Shown piece by piece: positions 17,302-25,016 of a stretch of DNA of 64,000 nucleotides. The notes beneath the pieces were generated by a model. It worked only from the letters and a program-made list of their open reading frames with translations, made no database searches and was not told where the DNA came from. The number at the start of each line of letters is the position of its first letter. The first letter of the stretch is position 1. Source of the stretch: Terriglobus aquaticus (lineage in GTDB: Bacteria > Acidobacteriota > Terriglobia > Terriglobales > Acidobacteriaceae); NCBI RefSeq assembly GCF_025685415.1, contig NZ_JAGSYB010000001.1, positions 2,852,001-2,916,000 of the forward strand, written 5' to 3'. Both the position numbers and the translations under genes were made by a program.

Positions 17302-18440
17302 GTTGCAGCCTCAGGGTTCGAACGGTACAGGGCAGAGATTCGCACCCAGTAGAGATGCCGGTCGGGCATTCCAAGCTGCCGCGGCGAAAACTTGGCCCAA
17401 GTGTCTTGGGCGCAGATGCGGTGAACGGCTCGGAGCGGCTGCTGCCTACGGGTGCCGCAGGCGGGGCACGCCGATGCACGCACCTGGGCGACCCGCTGCA
17501 TGGGCCGGGTTCGAGTGCCGCACCCGGAGCACGACGCCTCTGTGCACACCGGCCAGTGCAAGAAGAGCTGCCAGTCGGCCCCGGGCAGGGCCTGTGCGAG
17601 TGGCAGTTCCCAAGGCAGGGAGCGCAGGGTGGCTGTTGGCGGCTCATGCCACGGGCAGGTCAGGCTTCGTGCAAGTTCAAAAGATTCAGCCTCCCACCGT
17701 TCGCCGGGCGATTGCGAAAGACGCATGCTACTGGCTGCAATGGTCGCGGGCAGGTTTGGAGCGCTTGCGAAGACCTCGATCTGAGTGGCGGTGGCGGCCG
17801 CGACTTGCTGCAGTGTGTCCAGCGACGCGGTCATCGCGGGCACCGACTCAGGCACCTGGCAGCCGATTGACGTGGACGCGGCATAGCCGAGGACCTCCGC
17901 CCGCCGTTGCTCCGCTAAACCGCACAAAACACACGCCGCGGAAGTCGTGGGCGGATACAGAGTGACCCGGCCCGAAGGGATGCCGTCCCCAAGAACACCC
18001 GCGTCCAGCAGCGGTTTGCTGAGCGAGCGTGCGATCCAGGCGGTTTCAGCTCGGGACAGCACACTGTCGGTGCAGCAGCAGAACAGGTCGATATCGCTCA
18101 GGTCCTGCCAGCCGACGTCCGCGATCGGCCGCGGAATGGCCCGCCATGGCAGGCCGGCCTGCGCCTGTGCCGCGCGGGCGAGCAGCTCTGCCTTATTGGG
18201 CAATGGCGAACCGGGCTGGTGCCGGAGCCAGTCGGCGAAGGAGTCCTGGAGCAGCGGACTGAGAGGAAGGTTTCGCGCTTCGACGGTTTCCGGGTCGACC
18301 AGAAGCACGGAGCGGGTCTTTCGCTGCAGGAGGTGCTGGAGCAGCGTGGAACCCAAGGCGCCAGTACCGACCACCGCCAGCCGCAGATCGCGGGGGCGGG
18401 CTGCCTGGGGAAGAAGGAGATCTTCAGCGAATTGCGTCAT
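17298..18440 (-). CDS. E1-like (ThiF/MoeB fold) ubiquitin-activating enzyme with C-terminal zinc ribbon
   Basis: A 380-residue protein, first gene of the operon. The adenylation domain has the nucleotide loop GTGALG (Gly25, 27, 30), Asp49 in LLVDPETVEARNL, Lys83 in PNKAELL, and Asp125 in CCCTDS. Cys170 and Cys173 (ACVLCG) begin a metal site. Cys194 (SIGC), placed before the MTASLDTLQQVAA helix, is the best candidate catalytic cysteine by analogy with MoeB/E1. The C-terminal third adds C304SGC307 and C325PAC328, a zinc ribbon not usual in MoeB. It would adenylate the Ubl C-terminal Gly and load it on the E2. No rhodanese domain and no sulfur-transfer genes are nearby, arguing against thiamine or molybdopterin roles. 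Confidence 0.83.
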   Translation of the reverse strand: MTQFAEDLLLPQAARPRDLRLAVVGTGALGSTLLQHLLQRKTRSVLLVDPETVEARNLPLSPLLQDSFADWLRHQPGSPLPNKAELLARAAQAQAGLPWRAIPRPIADVGWQDLSDIDLFCCCTDSVLSRAETAWIARSLSKPLLDAGVLGDGIPSGRVTLYPPTTSAACVLCGLAEQRRAEVLGYAASTSIGCQVPESVPAMTASLDTLQQVAAATATQIEVFASAPNLPATIAASSMRLSQSPGERWEAESFELARSLTCPWHEPPTATLRSLPWELPLAQALPGADWQLFLHWPVCTEASCSGCGTRTRPMQRVAQVRASACPACGTRRQQPLRAVHRICAQDTWAKFSPRQLGMPDRHLYWVRISALYRSNPEAAT

Positions 18441-18510
18441 GGAGTTCCAGAAGCAGACGCCTCGTCCGAACGGTGGGGCGATTTGCTGCTCCCGAGGAAA
18501 ACGCCATTTC

Positions 18511-18538
18511 TGGACAACTCCGACCGCCGTCTCATAAC
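18511..18538 (+). promoter_or_regulatory. Possible sigma-70 promoter for the secretion operon
   Basis: TGGACA (18511-18516) and CATAAC (18533-18538) are separated by 16 bases, about 80 bases before the FHA-protein start, in the 174-base divergent region between the E1 gene and the secretion cluster. Matches are 5/6 and 4/6 to consensus. Acidobacterial promoters are poorly defined, so this is only a candidate. Confidence 0.3.
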
Positions 18539-18614
18539 TCTATACGCCTACCGGCGAAGTGGGATTGCCCAAAGGCGAACTACATTCGCGACTCCGATCT
18601 GCCTGGCTGCCTAC

Positions 18615-19565
18615 ATGAGTCTGTATCGCGGATTATGGTTTGGAACAGTCTCGGGCATGGCAGGAGGGCTGTTGGCCAGCCTGCTGAGCGCGCTGATCCA
18701 GATACCGCTCAGTAGCGAGCGTTCTCACCTGCTGCCGGATACGATTACCTTCCTTTTGTTCGGCATGACCGTGTCGGTGCTGGTCTATCTCCACTTTGAC
18801 AAAGTTTTGCTCGGCCGCATGCGCGGTTCGTCAGTTGGCTGGGGGCTGCTGTACGGCGGTGTAGCGGCGCTGGTAGCCGCGGGTTTGAATTACCTGCTTT
18901 CTGCGGGCATTGCTTCAGGAGCACCTTCGCTGTACCGCATTGCCGCGTGGTCCTTGTGTTTTTCCGTGGTGGCGCTGGGGCTGGGTTTGCGCTGGGTCAG
19001 GACCAACGTTGCCCGCGTTTTTCATACCTATGCCGGCGGTCTGCTGGGCGGCCTGTTAGGCGGCATTGTGTTTGTGCTGTTTACGCCGCACCTGCCAGCC
19101 GGCGTGGGCATGTGCGGCATGATGCTAGCCGGCGCCGGGATGGGCTTTGGTGCCGGGATCGCACCGGTGCTGGTGCGTGACGGGCAGTTGCGCTTTGTGA
19201 GTTCGGGCGACGCGCGGGCACAGAACAAATTGGGCAAGAACAAGACGCTGTGGGACCTGGACGTGGAAGAGTCGTACACGTTGGGCAGCGCGCAAACTGC
19301 ACAGGGTGGAAGCAAGTTCCAGCAGGGCGCGGATATCTGCATCCCGGACAGTTCGATCGCACCCAGGCATGCGGTGGTCTTTTCCAAGGAGGGCCGCTAC
19401 TTCATCGCGCGGCATCCGGACGCTGGTGGGCCGGAGGGCATCGCGAAGTATGTCCTGCGCGTGAAAGGCAAGACGGTTGTGAGCTCGCAGGAGCTGGCGC
19501 CCAACGATGACGTGTTGATCGGTCGCACAGCGCTGCGCTTCGACAGCAGAAAGCTGGGTGAGTGA
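18615..19565 (+). CDS. Polytopic membrane protein with C-terminal FHA domain
   Basis: Start placed at ATG 18615, the first ATG clear of the divergent E1 gene; the ribosome site is weak. The 316-residue protein has about seven hydrophobic segments (residues 1-190) and then a soluble FHA-like domain: SYTLGSA, DICIPDSSIAPRHAVVF (the Ser/His phospho-Thr-binding loops), and a final DVLIGRTALRF strand. FHA domains bind phosphothreonine peptides. As first gene of the secretion cluster and neighbour of the kinase operon, it could recruit phosphorylated partners to the membrane. Its stop overlaps the VWA gene start (TGATG). Confidence 0.75.
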   Translation: MSLYRGLWFGTVSGMAGGLLASLLSALIQIPLSSERSHLLPDTITFLLFGMTVSVLVYLHFDKVLLGRMRGSSVGWGLLYGGVAALVAAGLNYLLSAGIASGAPSLYRIAAWSLCFSVVALGLGLRWVRTNVARVFHTYAGGLLGGLLGGIVFVLFTPHLPAGVGMCGMMLAGAGMGFGAGIAPVLVRDGQLRFVSSGDARAQNKLGKNKTLWDLDVEESYTLGSAQTAQGGSKFQQGADICIPDSSIAPRHAVVFSKEGRYFIARHPDAGGPEGIAKYVLRVKGKTVVSSQELAPNDDVLIGRTALRFDSRKLGE

Positions 19566-21082
19566 TGCGGCGATCTGCTTCGTATGTCGGCATGGTCCGA
19601 TCGGCGCTCGGTGTAGCCGCCGCTGGCGTGACGCTGTGCTTGGGCGCATTGGCGCAGGCGGTACCAGCCGCTCCGAAGCCGACGACGCTGCATGCCGTGG
19701 GTCAACCGGTGCTTGTCGATTGCGCTCCGGTGACGATGTCGCCGTGCATGTCTGCGGTGGTCACGCCCGCGGCCGCCACGGGTATGCCTGCGCCGGTGCA
19801 ATTGCCGCCTGCAGCGCAGCTTGCTTCAGCGTTCCGAGTCACCGGTCCTGCAGGAGACGTGACGCCCTTCTATGCGTCCCTGGGTGCGGGACCGGATGCT
19901 GCCGACCACACCAACGTGGTGCTGCTGATGATCGATATCAGCGGCAGCATGAACGACAAGCTGGCCAACGGCCAGACACGGTTTGAGGCGGCCAAGTCAG
20001 CCATTGCGCAGTTTGTGGACGGGATGCAGGAAGGCTCGGACCGCATTGCGATCGTGCCGTTCGAAAGCCATAACGTGGTCTCGACCATTCACGGCGCGGT
20101 GTACGCCTCTCGCAAGAGCGACGCGCAGGACCAGTTGAAGGCGCTGCCTACGCCAGCCTCAAAGAACAACACGGCGCTGTACCAGGCGGTGTTTACCGGC
20201 GAGGAAAGCCTGCACAACGAGGTGGAGAGCCTTCGGCACGAGGGCGTGAGCACCGGTGTACAGCCGCACCTGATCCTGATGACGGACGGCAAGAATGAAG
20301 TGCTGCCCGGAGATGACCCGCAATTGCTGAACGGGGATCTCGGCCTGCAGCAGGCCGCCGCACAGGTGCACGCGTCGCACATGGACACCATCGGCATCGG
20401 CTTTGGGGATCGCGCACAGATTGATGCTGCCGCGTTGCAGCGGCTGTCGACACGGTTCTTCTATGCCGCCGACGCGACGCAGTTGCTGGGCGCTCTGCAC
20501 GTGTCCCGCTCAGCGGTCAGCCATGCCATCACCCTGACGTGGCTCTTGCCGGAGAACAGCCGTGTGGCTCTGGCGGGGCGCGATCAGCAGTGGGTACCCA
20601 CGCTGCGGATGGAGGAAGGGTCGACGCTGACCGGCGAACCGCTGCGCCTGCTGGTGCCCGCCACCGCACCACCCGTGTTCGACCGCAAGGCCAGTGCCGA
20701 TGAGCTGAATACGTTGTATGCGACGCGCCCAGAGGTGAACTCGGGCTGGGCGCTGGTTCTGACGCACGGCTTGTTGTACGTTGCCGCGGCGCTGCTGCTG
20801 CTATTGCTGTGGTTCTGGGTGCCGCGCCTGATCTGGGCCGACGAGATGATGGGCGTTCCTGACCGCAAGCAGCGGTGGCGCAGCGAACGCGCAGCCACCG
20901 AGACCGGCCTGCGCCCGGGAGTGAAAGCGGCATCCGCCGTGCAGGTTCGGTCCGCATCTCTTCCCGAAGGCTTCGCTCCGGAAACAGCGAATAGCAGCCC
21001 GTTACAACGTTCTGCCGCGCAGGTGACTCAAATCCAGTCCCGTGGCGAGTTCTCGCGAACGCGCCTCAATGTCGATCGTTAG
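19565..21082 (+). CDS. VWA-domain protein, exported and membrane anchored
   Basis: A 505-residue protein. It starts with a signal sequence (VAAAGVTLCLGALAQA), followed by a von Willebrand A domain whose MIDAS motif DISGS is at residues 124-128, with LILMTDGKNE as the third metal loop. A transmembrane helix near the C-terminus (LLYVAAALLLLLLWFWV, about residue 410) is followed by a basic 90-residue tail, presumably cytoplasmic. VWA domains bind metal-dependent protein ligands. Fixed between a membrane FHA protein and the sheath genes, it may form part of the envelope station of this secretion system, which otherwise lacks the usual TssJLM. That role is inferred from position. Confidence 0.75.
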   Translation: MRRSASYVGMVRSALGVAAAGVTLCLGALAQAVPAAPKPTTLHAVGQPVLVDCAPVTMSPCMSAVVTPAAATGMPAPVQLPPAAQLASAFRVTGPAGDVTPFYASLGAGPDAADHTNVVLLMIDISGSMNDKLANGQTRFEAAKSAIAQFVDGMQEGSDRIAIVPFESHNVVSTIHGAVYASRKSDAQDQLKALPTPASKNNTALYQAVFTGEESLHNEVESLRHEGVSTGVQPHLILMTDGKNEVLPGDDPQLLNGDLGLQQAAAQVHASHMDTIGIGFGDRAQIDAAALQRLSTRFFYAADATQLLGALHVSRSAVSHAITLTWLLPENSRVALAGRDQQWVPTLRMEEGSTLTGEPLRLLVPATAPPVFDRKASADELNTLYATRPEVNSGWALVLTHGLLYVAAALLLLLLWFWVPRLIWADEMMGVPDRKQRWRSERAATETGLRPGVKAASAVQVRSASLPEGFAPETANSSPLQRSAAQVTQIQSRGEFSRTRLNVDR

Positions 21083-21112
21083 TTCGCACGTTTCTGAAAA
21101 GGGAGGGCCAAC

Positions 21113-21613
21113 ATGCCTCTGGTCAAAGTTGTTCGCAAGGGTGTAACCGCAGCGGTTCGCAAGGTGCCCACCTCTACCGCGGCAGCCATGCTGCCCATGA
21201 CGCTGGATCGCGTGGGCGCCGAGGCGGCCTCTGAATCGGAAGACCTGAAAAAGGTAGAGGACCTGGCCGATGCGTTTCGCCAGTTCCAGCCGAAGCTGAA
21301 GTTCCAGGGCTACGCTGGGCCGGAGCAGGCGGAGTTCCGCGCCGACTTCGAGTTTCGGTCCATCAAGGACTTCGATCCGGAGAACCTGCAGAAGCGGCAG
21401 GAGGTGAAGGACGCCGACGGCGAAACGCACTTCCTGCGCAACGACCTGGCCGACCTGAAGACGAACATCGACCTTCTCTACCGCTTGAAAGACCGGTGGA
21501 AGCTGCCGGCCGTGCGCCGCGCCTGGGGCAATGCCGCACAGCGGCAGGAGATTGTGGAAGCACTTGGAAAGCTGCGCAGCGAACTTGAGCGCGTTGCGGA
21601 AGGGGAAAAGTAA
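21113..21613 (+). CDS. tssB: Type VI secretion contractile sheath small subunit TssB (VipA)
   Basis: A 166-residue protein of normal TssB length. The conserved core EFRSIKDFDPENLQKR (strand and turn) is followed by LRNDLADLKTNIDLLYRLKDRW, the helix that pairs with TssC. A GGGAGG site precedes the ATG. It assembles with TssC into the contractile sheath around the Hcp tube in the cytoplasm and is recycled by ClpV. tssC follows three bases after the stop. Confidence 0.93.
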   Translation: MPLVKVVRKGVTAAVRKVPTSTAAAMLPMTLDRVGAEAASESEDLKKVEDLADAFRQFQPKLKFQGYAGPEQAEFRADFEFRSIKDFDPENLQKRQEVKDADGETHFLRNDLADLKTNIDLLYRLKDRWKLPAVRRAWGNAAQRQEIVEALGKLRSELERVAEGEK

Positions 21614-21616
21614 GCC

Positions 21617-22957
21617 ATGGCACAGAGCGCAACCGCAACCCGCACCACTGAGCAGATCCTGGGCAACAGCGCCGCACGCGAACTATTGCAGGACATCTTT
21701 GCCGACCTGCACCCGGGGCTGACCAACGAGAAACGCGACATCGCCAGCATCTTCTCCGCGCAGTCGGCGAAGGAGTTCCTGAGCCAGCTCACCAATTTCG
21801 AGCAGTTGATCAGCGCCGACGACAGCTATGACCAGACGGTCAAGAAGCTGCAGGGACAGATCGACAGCGCGGAAGCTGTACGGGATGAACTGCTGGCCCA
21901 GATCTTCGATCAGGTCCGGCCGCTGGAACTGTCCTATCGCCAGGTGCAGCTCTTCTTTGAGAACACCAAGGTGAACGACGGCAAGGTGCGCAAGCCGGTG
22001 GAGCTGTTCATCCTGAACGCTGATCCCAAGGCGATGGAAGACATCTTCAGCATGAGCGTGGCCGCGATGGAGCACTTCGTCGTGCAGCGCAACGACAACT
22101 TCAACTTCCGCGACGATATCTGCAACCTGGTCGTGCCTGGGTACTATCCGCAGCCGATTCGCGAGAAGCTGGAGCAGCTTGCGAACACGTGGGGCATGCT
22201 GCTGATCGGCGACCTGGACGACGAAACCTCGTTCAAGAACGTGGAGCGCAACTTCCTGCCTGGAGGCAAGTACGAGTTTCTGAAGCGGCCTGAAGATGCG
22301 GCCGCATCGGACGTGTGCCTGATGGGCTACCTGCAGATGCGTCCGGCGCACTGGTTTGAAAAGGGCGATGGGCAGCAGGACGGCCTGTACGGTCCTCCGT
22401 CGCTGGTGTTCGCCGGTGCAGTGGCGCGCGCGGACGATGCGCAAGGCATGGCGCAAGGACCGGTGGGATCGCGCTTTGGCCGTGTGAACGGAGCGGCAAA
22501 GGCACGCATCGAGCCGCTGATTGGGCAGATGGAACACCTGTCGATGGAACGGCAGTTGATCCCGATTATCCGGGACGCCGACAACCACCTGTGCTTCTAC
22601 GGCTGCCGCACCCAGGCCGACGATCCGTACGGTGTGTTGAAGTTCTTCACGTCGTACCGCATTCTTCGCTACCTGGAGCGCTGCTGCCGCCACTACCTGC
22701 TGCAGGTTGCGGGCCAGGTGCTGACGCGCGACTTCATGGACCAGCAGATTGAGACGCCGCTGAAGCGGTTGCTGGATGAACAGGTGGAGCAGGGCACGAT
22801 TCTGGGCTATGACCTGTTCGTCGATAAGGACTCGAACAAACGCATGCAGGGCATCTGCGACATCACGCTGAACGTGATGCCGACGGGGCCGGCAGAGACC
22901 TTTGTGCTGAAGATCGATGTTCCAGAGTTTGCGCGGCAGGAACCTGCGAAGCAGTAA
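21617..22957 (+). CDS. tssC: Type VI secretion contractile sheath large subunit TssC (VipB)
   Basis: A 446-residue protein. An N-terminal helix region that would interact with TssB is followed by a FILNADPKAMEDIFSMS segment and an SYRILRYLERCCRHYLLQVAGQVLT core typical of TssC C-terminal domains. The C-terminus (ICDITLNVMPTGPAETFVLKIDVP) matches the sheath handshake strands. It is slightly shorter and more divergent than proteobacterial TssC, as in reduced or Bacteroidota-like systems. It forms the sheath with TssB, which is encoded immediately upstream. Confidence 0.9.
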   Translation: MAQSATATRTTEQILGNSAARELLQDIFADLHPGLTNEKRDIASIFSAQSAKEFLSQLTNFEQLISADDSYDQTVKKLQGQIDSAEAVRDELLAQIFDQVRPLELSYRQVQLFFENTKVNDGKVRKPVELFILNADPKAMEDIFSMSVAAMEHFVVQRNDNFNFRDDICNLVVPGYYPQPIREKLEQLANTWGMLLIGDLDDETSFKNVERNFLPGGKYEFLKRPEDAAASDVCLMGYLQMRPAHWFEKGDGQQDGLYGPPSLVFAGAVARADDAQGMAQGPVGSRFGRVNGAAKARIEPLIGQMEHLSMERQLIPIIRDADNHLCFYGCRTQADDPYGVLKFFTSYRILRYLERCCRHYLLQVAGQVLTRDFMDQQIETPLKRLLDEQVEQGTILGYDLFVDKDSNKRMQGICDITLNVMPTGPAETFVLKIDVPEFARQEPAKQ

Positions 22958-22968
22958 GCGAGGAGACC

Positions 22969-23442
22969 ATGGCGCAGATTCGATTTCAGATCGGGCTTCC
23001 ACGCGCGGGATCTGCGGCGAGAGATGTGGAGTCTTCGCGGGAGCGCTTTCGGCCGTTGCGGCCGGAGGCGGGCTCCGCGGCAAGGCAATCAGAGGAGGAG
23101 AGGCGCGCGGCCGGGGCAGACGGAACTTTACCCCGGGCTCGCGTCGCCACCATCCGGGTGCAGAGCCGCGACGGGCAAACGGCCGGTGTCTCTCCGAGCC
23201 CGGATTCAAACCGGAATTTGGGAATATCTGCCCACAAAATCGACGAAACTTCCCAATCTTTCTCCGCGCGACCGCCTTACCCTGAGGACGCGCCTCTGGC
23301 TGCTGGCAACAGCAGTGCGCCAACATTCGGCAGCGATGCACCTGTGCGCTCGCTGCCAGACGACACCCCGCTGCAAACGGCAGCGGCAAAGTTCAAGTCG
23401 CTGATTCGCTCGGTCGTCTCGCGAGCGAGAGGCGAAAACTAA
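22969..23442 (+). CDS. Hypothetical secretion-cluster protein
   Basis: A 157-residue protein with a good ribosome site (AGGAG before ATG 22969), 11 bases after tssC. The first ten residues (MAQIRFQIGL) look like a strand. Most of the rest is low-complexity and rich in Ser, Ala, Arg and Pro, probably disordered, with a short C-terminal helix (AAAKFKSLIRSVVSRAR). I recognise no family. Position between sheath and tube genes suggests a chaperone, linker or regulator of assembly rather than an enzyme. Coding is supported by the start site, spacing and lack of a competing frame. Confidence 0.6.
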   Translation: MAQIRFQIGLPRAGSAARDVESSRERFRPLRPEAGSAARQSEEERRAAGADGTLPRARVATIRVQSRDGQTAGVSPSPDSNRNLGISAHKIDETSQSFSARPPYPEDAPLAAGNSSAPTFGSDAPVRSLPDDTPLQTAAAKFKSLIRSVVSRARGEN

Positions 23443-23486
23443 ACCGTTCACCCGACACAAGCAACACGACACCGAAGGAGTCCCTT

Positions 23487-23963
23487 ATGGCAAATCCGTA
23501 CCGCACCACTGTGACGATTGACGGCCAGAAGTTCCAGGCGGTTACGACGAGTGTGAAGTTCAATACGGCGAAGGATCGCGCGGGCGTGGCACAGATGGGA
23601 TCGCTCTCGACCAAGATCCGGGTCTGGGCCGATCTGCATGACGACGTGAATCTTCCGTTCAGCACGGTCAAGCACCTGTTCGATCTGTCGAATGTAGTCA
23701 CGCGTGACAAGATCAAGCCCATCAAGATTGAGTTCTGGAAGGACGACTCGCAGCAGGACGCGCTGATTTCTTACAGCTTCAATGGGTGGATCCGTCGGTT
23801 CGAAACCTCGAATCCGCTGGACTTCCTGCCGCGCTCCGTTTCCGCGAGCACGGAAGATGCGCTGGCCGAAGGTGCCGCGCCCAGCCTGAACCACATGCTG
23901 GTGCTGGACATTGAGCCTGCGCTGAATCAGCAGAACTTCCAGGACGTCCGGCTGAGCAACTAG
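23487..23963 (+). CDS. hcp: Type VI secretion tube protein Hcp/TssD (copy 1)
   Basis: A 158-residue protein of the Hcp/TssD family, near the Bacteroidota-type TssD in style. It starts MANPYRTTVTIDGQ and contains HDDVNLPFSTVKHLFDLSNVV, the segment forming ring contacts, and KIEFWKDDSQQDALISY. It is clearly paralogous to the next gene; a longer loop around PRSVSASTEDALAEG distinguishes it. Hcp hexamers stack into the inner tube, and some Hcp proteins carry effectors. Confidence 0.9.
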   Translation: MANPYRTTVTIDGQKFQAVTTSVKFNTAKDRAGVAQMGSLSTKIRVWADLHDDVNLPFSTVKHLFDLSNVVTRDKIKPIKIEFWKDDSQQDALISYSFNGWIRRFETSNPLDFLPRSVSASTEDALAEGAAPSLNHMLVLDIEPALNQQNFQDVRLSN

Positions 23964-24088
23964 CGGTCACCCGGTTCCTCTTCGCAGGACGGCTCGATGC
24001 CACCTGCTCCGATTGCAAGGACAAGCCTCACGCTCGACGACAGGCCAACGGGGCCAGGCTGAGGCAGACGCAGAAAGGACTCAAGATC

Positions 24089-24538
24089 ATGGCAGCTCCC
24101 TACCGCAGCACCTGCACAATAAACGGCAACAAGTTTGATTGCCTCTCCATCTCGGTTGCGTTCAACACGGACAAGGACCGCGCCGGCATGCCCCAGATGG
24201 GTTCGCTGCACACCAACATGCGCGCCTATGTGGATTTCCACGACGACACCAATATCCCGTTCTCGACGATGAGCAACCTCTTCAACCTGTCGAACGTGGT
24301 GACCAAGGACAAGGTGGTACCGATCAAGCTGGAGTTCTGGAAGGACGACTCGCACCAGGATGCCCTCGCGTCCTACAGCTTCAACGGATGGATCAGCGGC
24401 TTCCACACGCTGAACCCGTACATGAGCGACGACCAGCTTTCCAATGAGGATCACGCGGGCGTGAACCACATCCTGGTGCTGGACCTGGAAGCGGAGATGA
24501 ACCAGCAGAACTTCGCGGACATCACGCTCAGCAACTAA
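24089..24538 (+). CDS. hcp: Type VI secretion tube protein Hcp/TssD (copy 2)
   Basis: A 149-residue paralogue of the preceding Hcp. It shares HDDTNIPFSTMSNLFNLSNVVT and KLEFWKDDSHQDALASYSFNGWI, with the main difference in the loop after that segment. AAAGGA precedes the ATG at 24089. The two copies could form mixed or alternative tubes, or one may be adapted to a particular cargo. A stable hairpin lies 21 bases after the stop, consistent with high Hcp output relative to baseplate genes. Confidence 0.9.
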   Translation: MAAPYRSTCTINGNKFDCLSISVAFNTDKDRAGMPQMGSLHTNMRAYVDFHDDTNIPFSTMSNLFNLSNVVTKDKVVPIKLEFWKDDSHQDALASYSFNGWISGFHTLNPYMSDDQLSNEDHAGVNHILVLDLEAEMNQQNFADITLSN

Positions 24539-24559
24539 CTCAGCACACTGCAGCAAGGG

Positions 24560-24583
24560 GTGCCTGCTTACCGGAGCAGGCAC
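24560..24583 (+). terminator. Strong hairpin after hcp copy 2 (probable attenuating terminator)
   Basis: GTGCCTGCT-TACCGG-AGCAGGCAC is a perfect nine-base-pair, GC-rich stem with a six-base loop. The following bases (TCTTGCC) lack a real T-tract, so complete Rho-independent termination is unlikely. It could stop part of the transcripts or protect the hcp message from 3' decay, lowering expression of tssE onward relative to hcp. Confidence 0.55.
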
Positions 24584-24640
24584 TCTTGCCATGTCCCAGC
24601 ATTGCGCGCGTTCTCAGTTCCCACGTCGGTCAGGACTACC

Positions 24641-25003
24641 ATGCAATCCATCGCATTTCCAATGCGCCTGCAAGAGAACGGACTGCTGCGCCGCACCGAC
24701 CGCGCCGCGTCGGTGCTGTCGCTGCTGCAGGTGATGGCACGGACGCCGCGTGGTTCGTGGGGCGCGTGCCCGGAGTTTGGCTTGCGCGACCTGTTCGAGG
24801 ATGGCCGCCAACGTGCCGACCTGCCGCGTTTAGTTGCCGACCGCATCAATGGCTGCCTCGCAGACCTGGGCATGGCGGAGTTCCAGGTGACGGAGGTGGT
24901 GCGTGAGCTGAGCGCGGACCGGGCCGTGGACAGCTACTCGATTCGGCTGGATGACGCGCACACGGCCGAAAGCCTGACGACGACGGTGGTCTACGAGGCC
25001 TGA
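24641..25003 (+). CDS. tssE: Type VI secretion baseplate protein TssE (gp25-like)
   Basis: I choose ATG 24641 (AGGA six bases upstream); the region before it contains the hairpin. The 120-residue protein has the gp25/GPW pattern: FPMRLQENGLLRRTD near the start, TPRGSWGACPEFGLRDLFE (the loop normally written P-G-E-R...G in phage gp25), an LVADRINGCLADLG helix and EFQVTEV strands. It initiates sheath polymerisation at the baseplate. tssF follows 13 bases later. Confidence 0.8.
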   Translation: MQSIAFPMRLQENGLLRRTDRAASVLSLLQVMARTPRGSWGACPEFGLRDLFEDGRQRADLPRLVADRINGCLADLGMAEFQVTEVVRELSADRAVDSYSIRLDDAHTAESLTTTVVYEA

Positions 25004-25016
25004 GGGAACGGAACGC

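Noticed and set aside
17298-18440. Thiamine or molybdopterin ThiF/MoeB enzyme
   Set aside because: No ThiS/MoaD sulfur-carrier genes or thiamine genes are near; E2-like and RING-like genes are in the same operon and the protein has an extra zinc ribbon.
21683-23389. Open frame of more than 560 codons antisense to tssC
   Set aside because: tssC is recognisable and embedded in the operon; the antisense frame is rich in His, Arg and Gln as typical of shadows.
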